Positions 19,487-27,474 of a stretch of DNA of 64,000 nt are shown here, in pieces; position 1 is the first letter of the stretch; the number at the start of each line of letters is the position of its first letter. This stretch comes from Mycobacterium paraense. Lineage in GTDB: Bacteria; Actinomycetota; Actinomycetes; Mycobacteriales; Mycobacteriaceae. The notes under the pieces were generated by a model. The model saw only the letters and a list, made by a program, of their open reading frames with translations, was not told the origin of the DNA and made no database searches. The stretch is from assembly GCF_002101815.1 (NCBI RefSeq), contig NZ_LQPM01000008.1, positions 1 to 64,000 on the forward strand, read 5' to 3'. A program made the position numbers and the translations under genes.

Positions 19487-19500
19487 TTTGTCCAGACAAA
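19487..19500. promoter_or_regulatory. Candidate GntR operator, perfect palindrome (copy 2)
   Basis: TTTGTC-CA-GACAAA is a perfect 6+6 inverted repeat 50 bases before the SDR start codon. Its GTCCAGACAA core recurs at 19394-19403, and both copies lie in the 213-base gap between the two divergent operons. Binding by the HutC-type regulator at 16969-17715 is inferred. Confidence 0.55.
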
Positions 19501-19550
19501 GCGGCAGGTCTGTGGGCGGCCGGCGTTGTCTGAGGCAGGGAAAGCAGGGC

Positions 19551-20408
19551 ATGGACGATCGCGACGATTTTCTGGGGCTCCGCGGTCGCGTCGTGGTGGT
19601 TTCCGGCGCCGGCGGTGGCGGCATCGGCACGACCGTCACGACCATGACCGCCCGGGCGGGCGCCACGGTGATCGCGGTGAGCCGGTCGAAGGAAAATCTG
19701 GACGAGCACATCGCCCCGCTGGCGCACCAGGGCCTGGCGGTGATTCCCGTCGCCGCGGACGTGTCGACCGAGGAAGGCATCGCCGCGGTCATCGACCAGG
19801 CACGGCGCGTCGACGGCAGCCTGTACGGCCTGGTCAACGTCGCGGGCGGCGCCCAGCCGGCGACGTGGATGCCGTCGACCCGGGTGACGCGAAGCGACTG
19901 GCGCAAGATCTTCACCGACAACCTCGAGACGGCGTTTTTCATGAGCCAGGCCGTCGCCGCCGAACTGGTCGAGCAGCAGCTCCCCGGATCGATCGTGTCG
20001 ATCTCCTCGATCAGCGGCATGAACACCGCGCCGTTTCACATCGCCTACGGGACCGCCAAGGCCGCCGTCGCCGCGATGACCCGCACCATGGCGCTCGAAC
20101 TGGCGCTGGCGCGCATTCGGGTGAATGCCGTGGCGCCGGGCGTCACCGAGACCGCGGCGTCACGCACCTACGTCGACGACGACCCGGACCGCGACAGGCA
20201 GGCGATCGCGATGGGCCGGCGCGGGCGGCCCGAGGAACAGGCCGGCGCGATCCTGTTCCTGCTCTCGGAGCTGTCCAGCTACGTCACGGGCCAGACGCTG
20301 CTGGTCGACGGCGGCCTCGACCTGAGATGGAGCCATCTGGCCGCCGACAACACCTCCTTGTTCCTCAAAGACGAGTCCTTCCGCGCGGCAATGAGGAGGA
20401 TGCGATGA
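19551..20408 (+). CDS. Short-chain dehydrogenase/reductase, first gene of the rightward operon
   Basis: A 285-residue SDR with a slightly unusual cofactor loop, VSGAGGGGIGTT, then LVNVAGGAQ, the catalytic Ser (VSISSISG) and AYGTAKAAV (Tyr-x3-Lys), and the final GQTLLVDGGLDL strand. ATG 19551 starts MDDRDDFLGL. The stop overlaps the Rieske oxygenase ATG by 4 bases. Its likely job is dehydrogenating a diol or alcohol formed by the oxygenase, inferred from context. Confidence 0.88.
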   Translation: MDDRDDFLGLRGRVVVVSGAGGGGIGTTVTTMTARAGATVIAVSRSKENLDEHIAPLAHQGLAVIPVAADVSTEEGIAAVIDQARRVDGSLYGLVNVAGGAQPATWMPSTRVTRSDWRKIFTDNLETAFFMSQAVAAELVEQQLPGSIVSISSISGMNTAPFHIAYGTAKAAVAAMTRTMALELALARIRVNAVAPGVTETAASRTYVDDDPDRDRQAIAMGRRGRPEEQAGAILFLLSELSSYVTGQTLLVDGGLDLRWSHLAADNTSLFLKDESFRAAMRRMR

Positions 20409-21781
20409 CGGATCTGGCCAAAGACGTGAATACCGCGGCGGCCGAGGAACTCTCGAAACCGATGACGATCGGCGTCGACGCGTACATCAGCGAGGACTAC
20501 GCCCGCGCCGAGCGCGACAAGCTGTGGCGAAAAGTCTGGCAACAGGTAGGCCGCGTCGAGGAGCTGCCCGAGGTGGGCAGCTACCTGACCTACGACATTC
20601 TCGACGACTCGATCATCGTCGTGCGCACCGCCGACAACGAATTTCGCGCGCACCACAACGTCTGCATGCACCGCGGCCGGCGCCTCATCGACACACCCGA
20701 GGGCGCGAAAAACGCCCGCGGCCGCGCCCGCAAGTCGTTCGTCTGCGGTTTCCACGGCTGGACCTACGGCCTGGACGGCGCGTGCACGCACATCCGCGAA
20801 CAGCAGGACTGGCAGGAAGCGCTGACACCGGAGAACACTCACCTGGCGAAGGTCCACGTCGACACGTGGGGCGGCTGGATTTTCATCAACATGGACACCG
20901 ACCCCGAGCCGCTGGCCGACTACCTGTTTCCCGCCGCGAAGATTCTCGACCCGTTCGGGTTGGAGAACATGCGCTACAAGTGGCGCAAGTGGTTGAACTT
21001 CGATTGCAACTGGAAGGTCGCGCTGGAGGCCTTCAACGAGACCTACCACGTCTACACAACCCATCCGGAGTTCAACAAGTTCGGCGAATTCAAGGGGTGG
21101 GCCAAGGCGCAGGGCAAGCACAGCAACATCGGCTACGACGCGCCGGATGACATGGAGGCCACCAAGTCCAAGATCCGGCTGGGCACGGGCGACCCGCGCA
21201 TTTCGACCGCAGAGATGCAGATCTACACGATGGAGGAAACCAACACCTCCACCACGGAGACGCTGGTGAACGCCGCCAAGCGGTTGGTGGACGAACTGCC
21301 CGAGGGCACGCCGCCCGACAAGGTGCTCGAGCACTGGCTGTCCTCGGCGCGCCGCGACGACGAGGCCCGCGGCGTGGTCTGGCCGACGATCCCGCCCGAC
21401 ATCCTCGGGCAGGCGGGTACGGCGTGGCAGATCTTCCCGAACTTCCAGATCGGTCAGGGCCTGACCGTCGCGCTGTGCTACAGCGCGCGCCCCCATCCCA
21501 GCTACGACCCGAACAAGTGCATCTTTGAGGTGTCGGTATTCGAGCTGTACCCGAAAGACCAAGAGCCGCAGACCGAATGGGAGTACACACCGGTGGGCGA
21601 CCCGCGCTGGCTGTCGGTCCTGCCCCAGGACTTCTCCAACATGGCCGCCGTGCAGCAGGGCATGAAGTCGCTGGGCTTTCCGGGCACCAAGCCCAACCCG
21701 TACCGGGAACGCAGCACCGTCAACCTGCACTACCAACTGTCGAAGTACATGGGCACCGGTGAACCGAAAGAGATTCGATGA
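20405..21781 (+). CDS. Rieske non-heme iron aromatic-ring-hydroxylating-type oxygenase, large subunit
   Basis: A 458-residue oxygenase alpha subunit. The Rieske [2Fe-2S] ligands are Cys87 and His89 (CMHRGR) and Cys114 and His117 (CGFHGW). The mononuclear iron site starts with NETYHVYTTH (His215, His220), with a later Asp expected as third ligand. These enzymes use O2 and NADH-derived electrons to hydroxylate rings or quaternary amines. No ferredoxin or ferredoxin reductase gene is in the cluster, so electrons must come from elsewhere. No small subunit follows, which suggests a homotrimeric type. It overlaps both neighbours by 4 bases. Confidence 0.92.
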   Translation: MTDLAKDVNTAAAEELSKPMTIGVDAYISEDYARAERDKLWRKVWQQVGRVEELPEVGSYLTYDILDDSIIVVRTADNEFRAHHNVCMHRGRRLIDTPEGAKNARGRARKSFVCGFHGWTYGLDGACTHIREQQDWQEALTPENTHLAKVHVDTWGGWIFINMDTDPEPLADYLFPAAKILDPFGLENMRYKWRKWLNFDCNWKVALEAFNETYHVYTTHPEFNKFGEFKGWAKAQGKHSNIGYDAPDDMEATKSKIRLGTGDPRISTAEMQIYTMEETNTSTTETLVNAAKRLVDELPEGTPPDKVLEHWLSSARRDDEARGVVWPTIPPDILGQAGTAWQIFPNFQIGQGLTVALCYSARPHPSYDPNKCIFEVSVFELYPKDQEPQTEWEYTPVGDPRWLSVLPQDFSNMAAVQQGMKSLGFPGTKPNPYRERSTVNLHYQLSKYMGTGEPKEIR

Positions 21782-23634
21782 CGACCTTCGACAGCTGCGG
21801 ACCAACCGACGTCCCGCAAGACATCGACATCGACGCGCTGCGCGAGAAGTACCTGCACGAGCGCGACAAGCGGCTGCGTCCCGAAGGATCCAAGCAGTAT
21901 CTGGAACTCACCGGCGATTTCGCGGAATTCTCGGAGGTGGATCCGCACACGCCGGTGACCCCGCGCACGCCGATCACCGAGGACATCGAGGTAGCGGTTC
22001 TCGGCGGTGGCATCGCCGGCCTGCTGGCGGGCGCCTACCTCAAGAAGTCCGGCGTCGACGACGTTCACGTCATCGAGATGGGCGGGGACTTCGGCGGCGT
22101 CTGGTACTGGAACCGCTTCCCCGGGATCCAGTGCGACAACGACGCGTACTGCTACATCCCGATGCTCGAAGAGCTCGACTTCATGCCGAGCAAGAAGTTC
22201 GCCGACGGCGCGGAGATCTACGACCACTGCCGCCGCATCGCCAAGCATTTCGGGCTGTACGACGGGGCGATCTTCTCCACCCAGGTCCGCACGATGCGCT
22301 GGGACGACTCGATCAAACGCTGGCGGCTGCGCACGAACCGCGGCGACGACATCCGCGCCCGCTTCGTGGTGATGACGCAGGGCTCCTACAACCGGCCGAA
22401 GCTGCCCGGGATCCCCGGCCTCATGGACTTCAGGGGCCACGTGTTCCACTCGGCGCGCTGGGATTACGACTACACGGGTGGGGACGCGAACGGCGGGCTG
22501 CACAAGCTGCACGACAAGCGGGTGGCGCTCGTCGGTACCGGCGCGACCGGCGTGCAACTGGTTCCGCACCTGGGCCGGGACGCCCAGCACCTCTTCGTGT
22601 TTCAGCGGACGCCGTCGTCGGTGGACGAGCGGGGAAACGAGCCCACGAATCCGGACTGGGTGGCCTCGCTGCAGCCCGGATGGCAGGCGGAACGCAAGCG
22701 CAATTTCCATCGATGGTCGCCGTTCGAGGGCGTGGTGTTCGACGCGGCGGATCAGGTCTGCGACTTCTGGACCGAGCTGGGGCGCAACATGACTGCGCGG
22801 ATCGCCGCCAGTGACGACCCCGCGTCGCTGGGCATCGAGCAGATCATGGCGATCCGCGAGGAGGAAGACTACAAAATCATGGAACGGCTGCGGCGCCGGA
22901 TCGCCGACATCGTCGAGGACCCCGATACCGCCGAATCGCTCAAGCCGTACTACCGGTTTCTCTGCAAACGGCCGTGCTCGAGCGACGAATACCTGCCGAC
23001 CTTCAACAACCGCAACGTCACGTTGATCGACGTGTCGGAGTCCAAGGGCGTGGAACGGCTCACCGAGAACGGCATCGTCGCCAACGGCGTTGAGTACGAA
23101 GTCGATTGCGTGATCTTCGCGAGCGGCTTCGAGATCTCGACCGAGATCAGCCGCCGCTATGCGGTGGAAGCGATCGAAGGCCGCGGCGGCCTGTCGCTCT
23201 TCGATCACTGGCGCGACAGCTACAAGACGCTACACGGCATGACCACGCGCGGCTTCCCTAACCAGTTCCACACCGGCTTCCTGCAGGGCGGCGTTTCGGC
23301 CAACACCACCGCGATGTTCGAGCAGCAGGCCGAACACATCGCCTACATCATTTCCGAAGCGATCAAGCGCGGCGCGACCACCGTCGAACCGAGTCAGCAG
23401 GGACAGGACAACTGGGTCACCACGATCCGGGAACTCGCGATCGACAACTCCGCGTTCGAAGTGACCTGCACGCCGGGCTATTACAACAACGAGGGCGGCG
23501 GCGGGGGAGAGGGCATCCGCTCGTTCCTCGGGGAGCCCTACTCGCCCGGCTTCTACGCCTTCGACGACCTGCTCAGGGAGTGGCGCGCCAAGGGCGACCT
23601 CGACGGTCTGGTGCTCGAGAACACCGATGGCTGA
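21778..23634 (+). CDS. FAD-dependent Baeyer-Villiger-type monooxygenase
   Basis: A 618-residue flavoprotein monooxygenase. After an N-terminal extension of about 70 residues comes the FAD motif VLGGGIAGLLAGAYL, then GGVWYWNRFPGIQCD, typical of Baeyer-Villiger enzymes related to phenylacetone and steroid monooxygenases. The fingerprint F-x-G-x3-H-x3-W is present as FRGHVFHSARWD, with Asp where many have Pro. The NADPH motif GTGATGVQLVP follows. The reaction would insert oxygen next to a ketone to give an ester or lactone. It sits between the Rieske oxygenase (4-base overlap) and an SDR (8-base overlap). The ketone substrate is unknown. Confidence 0.9.
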   Translation: MTTFDSCGPTDVPQDIDIDALREKYLHERDKRLRPEGSKQYLELTGDFAEFSEVDPHTPVTPRTPITEDIEVAVLGGGIAGLLAGAYLKKSGVDDVHVIEMGGDFGGVWYWNRFPGIQCDNDAYCYIPMLEELDFMPSKKFADGAEIYDHCRRIAKHFGLYDGAIFSTQVRTMRWDDSIKRWRLRTNRGDDIRARFVVMTQGSYNRPKLPGIPGLMDFRGHVFHSARWDYDYTGGDANGGLHKLHDKRVALVGTGATGVQLVPHLGRDAQHLFVFQRTPSSVDERGNEPTNPDWVASLQPGWQAERKRNFHRWSPFEGVVFDAADQVCDFWTELGRNMTARIAASDDPASLGIEQIMAIREEEDYKIMERLRRRIADIVEDPDTAESLKPYYRFLCKRPCSSDEYLPTFNNRNVTLIDVSESKGVERLTENGIVANGVEYEVDCVIFASGFEISTEISRRYAVEAIEGRGGLSLFDHWRDSYKTLHGMTTRGFPNQFHTGFLQGGVSANTTAMFEQQAEHIAYIISEAIKRGATTVEPSQQGQDNWVTTIRELAIDNSAFEVTCTPGYYNNEGGGGGEGIRSFLGEPYSPGFYAFDDLLREWRAKGDLDGLVLENTDG

Positions 23635-24562
23635 CTTGAGATTCGACGGCAGGGTAGCGGTGGTCACCGGGGGAGCCCGGGGGCTCGGCCGCTCCTACGC
23701 CATGCTGCTGGCGTCGCGCGGCGCGAAGGTCGTCGTCAACGACCCCGGCGGCGGCCTCTCCGGCGACGGCGCCGACGCCCGCCCGGCCGACGAAGCGGCG
23801 CGCGAGATCGTCGCCGCCGGCGGCCAGGCCATCGCGAGCACCGACTCGGTGGCCACCGCGGACGGCGGCAAGGCGATCATCGCCGCGGCGCTCGATACGT
23901 ACGGCCGCGTCGACATCCTCGTCCACAACGCCGGAAACGTCCGCCGCGGCTCCCTGAAGGAGATGGACTACGAAGACTTCGACGCCGTGCTCGACGTCCA
24001 CCTGCGCGGCGCGTTCCACGTGGTGCGGCCGGCGTTCCCGGTCATGTGCGAGGCGGGATACGGGCGCATCGTGCTGACTTCCTCCATCGGCGGCCTGTAC
24101 GGAAACCAGGACGTGGCCAACTACGCCGCCGCGAAGGCCGGCGTGATCGGCCTGTCCAATGTCGCGGCCATCGAAGGCGCGGCCGACGGCGTGCGGTGCA
24201 ACGTGATCGTGCCGGCCGCGGTGACCAGGATGGCCGCCGGCATCGACACCTCGGCCTACCCGCCGATGGGCCCGGAACTCGTTGCGCCCGTGGTGGGTTG
24301 GCTCGCACACGAAAGCTGTTCGGTGACCGGGGAGGTGTTCATCGCGTTGGCGGGCCGCGTCGCGCGGGCGGTCGTCGCCGAAAGCCCCGGCGTGCACCGG
24401 CCGGCCTGGACGGTCGAGGACGTCGGCGAACACCTCGACGCGATCCGAAACATCGAGGCGCCGTTGGTGTTTCCACCCGTTCCCGACGGCCACCAACAGC
24501 ACATCCGCTACAGTTTCGGCCTCGCGCGGCGCTCCAGCGAGCGGGGCGTGCTCCATGGCTAG
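23627..24562 (+). CDS. Short-chain dehydrogenase (HSD17B4/MFE-type)
   Basis: A 311-residue SDR with VVTGGARGLGRSYA, the long insertion VVVNDPGGGLSGDGAD, VHNAGNVRRG and NYAAAKAGV. The NDPGG insertion is characteristic of the dehydrogenase unit of peroxisomal-type multifunctional (3R)-hydroxyacyl-CoA/17-beta-hydroxysteroid enzymes. It therefore probably oxidises a hydroxyacyl-CoA or a cyclic alcohol. The tail after residue 230 resembles the linker following that unit, but no hydratase domain is attached. It overlaps both neighbours by 8 bases. Confidence 0.88.
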   Translation: MADLRFDGRVAVVTGGARGLGRSYAMLLASRGAKVVVNDPGGGLSGDGADARPADEAAREIVAAGGQAIASTDSVATADGGKAIIAAALDTYGRVDILVHNAGNVRRGSLKEMDYEDFDAVLDVHLRGAFHVVRPAFPVMCEAGYGRIVLTSSIGGLYGNQDVANYAAAKAGVIGLSNVAAIEGAADGVRCNVIVPAAVTRMAAGIDTSAYPPMGPELVAPVVGWLAHESCSVTGEVFIALAGRVARAVVAESPGVHRPAWTVEDVGEHLDAIRNIEAPLVFPPVPDGHQQHIRYSFGLARRSSERGVLHG

Positions 24563-25739
24563 CCGAGAGGGCACGGGACCACTGGCCGGTGTGCGGGTCG
24601 TCGACCTCACCGCGATGGTGATGGGGCCGTACTGCACGCAGATCATGGCCGACATGGGCGCCGACGTGATCAAGGTCGAACCGCCCCAGGGCGACAACAC
24701 CCGTTACATCTCGGTCGGCCCCGCACCCGGCATGAGCGGGGTGTTCGTCAACGTCAACCGCGGCAAGCGCAGCGTCGTGCTGGACCTGCACACCGACGCC
24801 GGAACGCAGGCGCTGCGCGCGCTCATCGAGACCGCCGACGTGTTCATCCACTCGATGCGCGCCAAGGCGATCGCCAAGCTCGGCTTCGCCTACGACGACG
24901 TCGCCGCGATCAACCCGGCGATCGTCTACACCAACTGCTACGGGTACGGGCGGCGCGGGCCCGAACGGGACCGGCCCGCCTACGACGACACCATTCAGGC
25001 CGAGTGCGGCCTGCCGGCGGTGCAACAGCAACTGACCGGCGAGGCCGACTACGTCGGAACGATCATGGCCGACAAGGTCGCCGGGTTGACCGCACTGTAT
25101 GCGACGACCATGGCGTTGTATCACCGCGAGCGCACCGGGGAGGGGCAAGAGGTCGAGGTCGCGATGTTCGAGACCATGGCCTCCTTCATGCTGGTCGAAC
25201 ACGCCAACGGCGCGCTGTTCGACCCGCCGCTGGGGCCGGCCGTCTATCCGCGAACCGTGGCGCCCAACCGCCGCCCGTATCGCACCAGTGACGGCTACAT
25301 CGCCGCGCTGATCTACAACGACAAGCACTGGGACGCCTTCATGAACGCCGTGCGGCCGCCGTGGGCCAGCGAGCTGTATTCGACGCTGGAACAGCGGGCG
25401 CACCAGATCGACACCATCTATGGATTGGTCGCCGAGACGATGAAGCAGCGCTCGACGCGCGAGTGGCTGGAGCTGTTCGGAGAGCTCGAGATCCCGGCCG
25501 CGCCGCTGAACACGCCCGGCGCGCTGTTCGACGACCCGCATCTGAACGCCGTCGGCATGTTCCAGACCGTCGACAGCCCACACGGTCCGGTGCGCTTCCC
25601 CGGCGTGCCCACCTGGTTCTCCCGGACGCCCGGTCGCGTTGCCGGGCCGGCCCCGGAACTCGGCGCCGACACCGCACAAGTGCTCGAAGAGCTCGGCGCG
25701 AGCGTGGTGGCCCCAGCTCGCGATGGAAAGGAATTGTGA
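24555..25739 (+). CDS. CaiB/BaiF (class III) CoA-transferase
   Basis: A 394-residue class III CoA-transferase. Motifs are GVRVVDLTAMVMGPYC, GADVIKVEPPQGD, NRGKRSVVLDL and the region around the catalytic Asp in GTIMADKVAGLTA (about residue 176). It moves CoA from a donor acyl-CoA to a free acid without ATP. Being directly followed by a ThDP enzyme, the arrangement parallels the formyl-CoA transferase/oxalyl-CoA decarboxylase pair. The substrate here is probably a pathway acid rather than oxalate; this is inference. Confidence 0.9.
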   Translation: MASREGTGPLAGVRVVDLTAMVMGPYCTQIMADMGADVIKVEPPQGDNTRYISVGPAPGMSGVFVNVNRGKRSVVLDLHTDAGTQALRALIETADVFIHSMRAKAIAKLGFAYDDVAAINPAIVYTNCYGYGRRGPERDRPAYDDTIQAECGLPAVQQQLTGEADYVGTIMADKVAGLTALYATTMALYHRERTGEGQEVEVAMFETMASFMLVEHANGALFDPPLGPAVYPRTVAPNRRPYRTSDGYIAALIYNDKHWDAFMNAVRPPWASELYSTLEQRAHQIDTIYGLVAETMKQRSTREWLELFGELEIPAAPLNTPGALFDDPHLNAVGMFQTVDSPHGPVRFPGVPTWFSRTPGRVAGPAPELGADTAQVLEELGASVVAPARDGKEL

Positions 25740-25741
25740 CC

Positions 25742-27457
25742 ATGGCCGTGCCCGTCTACAAGCGCATCCTCGACCTGTTCGAGGCCGAGGGCGTGAACAC
25801 GTTGTTCGGCATCCCCGACCCGAACTTCGTGCACATGTTCGCCGAGGCCGACGCCCGCGGCTGGTCGGTGGTGGCACCGCACCACGAACTGAGCGCGGGA
25901 TTCATGGCCGAGGCGGCGTCACGGATGACCGGTAAGCCCGGTCTGTGCATCGGCACGCTCGGACCGGGAATGGCCAACATGGCCGGTGCGATCCAGTGCG
26001 CGCTCGTGGAGAACTCGCCGGTGATCTTCCTCGGCGGCCAGCGCGCCCGCATCACCGAGCGCCGCGTGCGGCGCGGACGCATCCAATTCGTCCGCCAGGA
26101 GCCCCTTTTCGCCTCGTCGGTCAAGTACAGTGCGTCCATCGAGTACGCCACTCAGACCGACGAGATCGTCCACGAGGCGATCCGCCGGGCCATGTCCGGC
26201 ACCCCGGGCCCGGCCTACATCGAGTACCCGTCGCACGTCATCCTCGAGGAGCTCGACGTGGCGGATCCGCCGCCGCCCGACCGCTACCGGCTGGTCAACC
26301 AGACCGCGGGTGAGCGCGAGGTGGCCGAAGCGGCGAAACTGATCCGGGCGGCAGAGAGCCCGATCCTGTTGGTCGGACACGCGGTCCACACATCGCGCAC
26401 CGGCGCGGCGGTCCGGGAGCTCGCCGACCTGATGGCCTGCCCGGTGATCCAGACCTCCGGCGGCACCTCGTTCATCGCCGGCCTCGAGGACCGCACCTTC
26501 GCGTACGGATTCTCGCCGGCGGCCGTCGAGGCGGTGGTGCAGTCCGATCTGTGCGTCGCGCTCGGCACGGAGCTCGGCGAGCCCAGCCACTACGGCAGGA
26601 CCCGCCACTGGGCTGAGAACGACGCACGACGGAAATGGATTCTGGTCGAACAGGATCCGGTGGCCATCGGCGTCAACCGCCCCATCGACGTCCCCCTGGT
26701 CGGTGACCTGCGTGGCGTGGTGCCCCAGCTGGTCGAAGCGCTGCGGGGCAGCCCCAGGAAGGCTTCGGCCGAGCTGGACCGCTGGATCAAAGACGACGCG
26801 GCGGAGCTGGCACAGCTCGCGGAGAACGCGCCGACCGGCCGCACACCGATCCACCCGGCGCGGTTCGTCGTCGAGGCCACTCGAGCTTTTGCGGCGTTCG
26901 CCGCAGATGGCATCCTGGTCCGCGACGGCGGCGCGACCGTGATCTTCCAGTGGACCTACTCGCAGGCCAAACCGCGCGACGTCATCTGGAACCAGAACTT
27001 CGGCCACCTCGGCACCGGCTTGCCCTACGCGATCGGGGCGTCGGTCGCCGAGGGCGGCAAGCGCCCGGTCATGCTGCTGACCAGCGATTCGGCCTTCCTC
27101 TTCCACATCGCCGAGCTGGAAACCGCCGCGCGGCAGCAGCTTCCGCTGGTCTGCGTGGTGGGGGTCGACCATCAGTGGGGCCTCGAGGTGGGCGTCTACA
27201 AGCGCACCTTCCCCCAGCCCTCGCCGCAGCCCGGCGTGCACTGGAGCAAGGACGTCCGCCTCGACAAGGTCGCCGAGGGCTTCGGCTGCCACGGCGAGTA
27301 CGTCGAGAAGGAGGACGAGATCGGCCCGGCGATCGAGCGGGCCTACGCGAGTGGCAAGGCCGCCGTCGTCCACGTCTGCATCGACCCGAAGGCCAATTCC
27401 GAGGAGATGCCCAAGTACGACGAATTCCGCACCTGGTACGCAGAGGGCACCCAGTAG
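25742..27457 (+). CDS. Thiamine-diphosphate-dependent enzyme (acetolactate-synthase/2-hydroxyacyl-CoA-lyase superfamily), atypical cofactor motif
   Basis: A 571-residue protein with the usual three domains. The N-terminal Pyr domain has the conserved Glu in PHHELSAGFMAEAASR. A central Rossmann-like domain follows, then the C-terminal PP domain. The normal GDG-x(24-27)-NN cofactor signature reads SDS (LLTSDSAFLFH) and, after the usual spacing, VGVDHQWG, so GDG is SDS and the Asn pair is Asp-His. The two Asp residues could still hold Mg2+. A decarboxylase or 2-hydroxyacyl-CoA lyase fits the context better than acetolactate synthase. ATG 25742 is chosen; GTG 25736, overlapping the upstream stop, is possible. 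Confidence 0.85.
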   Translation: MAVPVYKRILDLFEAEGVNTLFGIPDPNFVHMFAEADARGWSVVAPHHELSAGFMAEAASRMTGKPGLCIGTLGPGMANMAGAIQCALVENSPVIFLGGQRARITERRVRRGRIQFVRQEPLFASSVKYSASIEYATQTDEIVHEAIRRAMSGTPGPAYIEYPSHVILEELDVADPPPPDRYRLVNQTAGEREVAEAAKLIRAAESPILLVGHAVHTSRTGAAVRELADLMACPVIQTSGGTSFIAGLEDRTFAYGFSPAAVEAVVQSDLCVALGTELGEPSHYGRTRHWAENDARRKWILVEQDPVAIGVNRPIDVPLVGDLRGVVPQLVEALRGSPRKASAELDRWIKDDAAELAQLAENAPTGRTPIHPARFVVEATRAFAAFAADGILVRDGGATVIFQWTYSQAKPRDVIWNQNFGHLGTGLPYAIGASVAEGGKRPVMLLTSDSAFLFHIAELETAARQQLPLVCVVGVDHQWGLEVGVYKRTFPQPSPQPGVHWSKDVRLDKVAEGFGCHGEYVEKEDEIGPAIERAYASGKAAVVHVCIDPKANSEEMPKYDEFRTWYAEGTQ

Positions 27458-27474
27458 GTAGTTAAGGAGTAGGC

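Noticed and set aside
19338-20039. Upstream extension of the SMP-30-like gene across the divergent promoter
   Set aside because: The real propeller protein starts at ATG 19337; the extension overlaps the divergent SDR and carries no motif.
25742-27457. Calling the ThDP enzyme acetolactate synthase (ilvB)
   Set aside because: There is no small subunit or branched-chain amino-acid context, and the cofactor motif is atypical.
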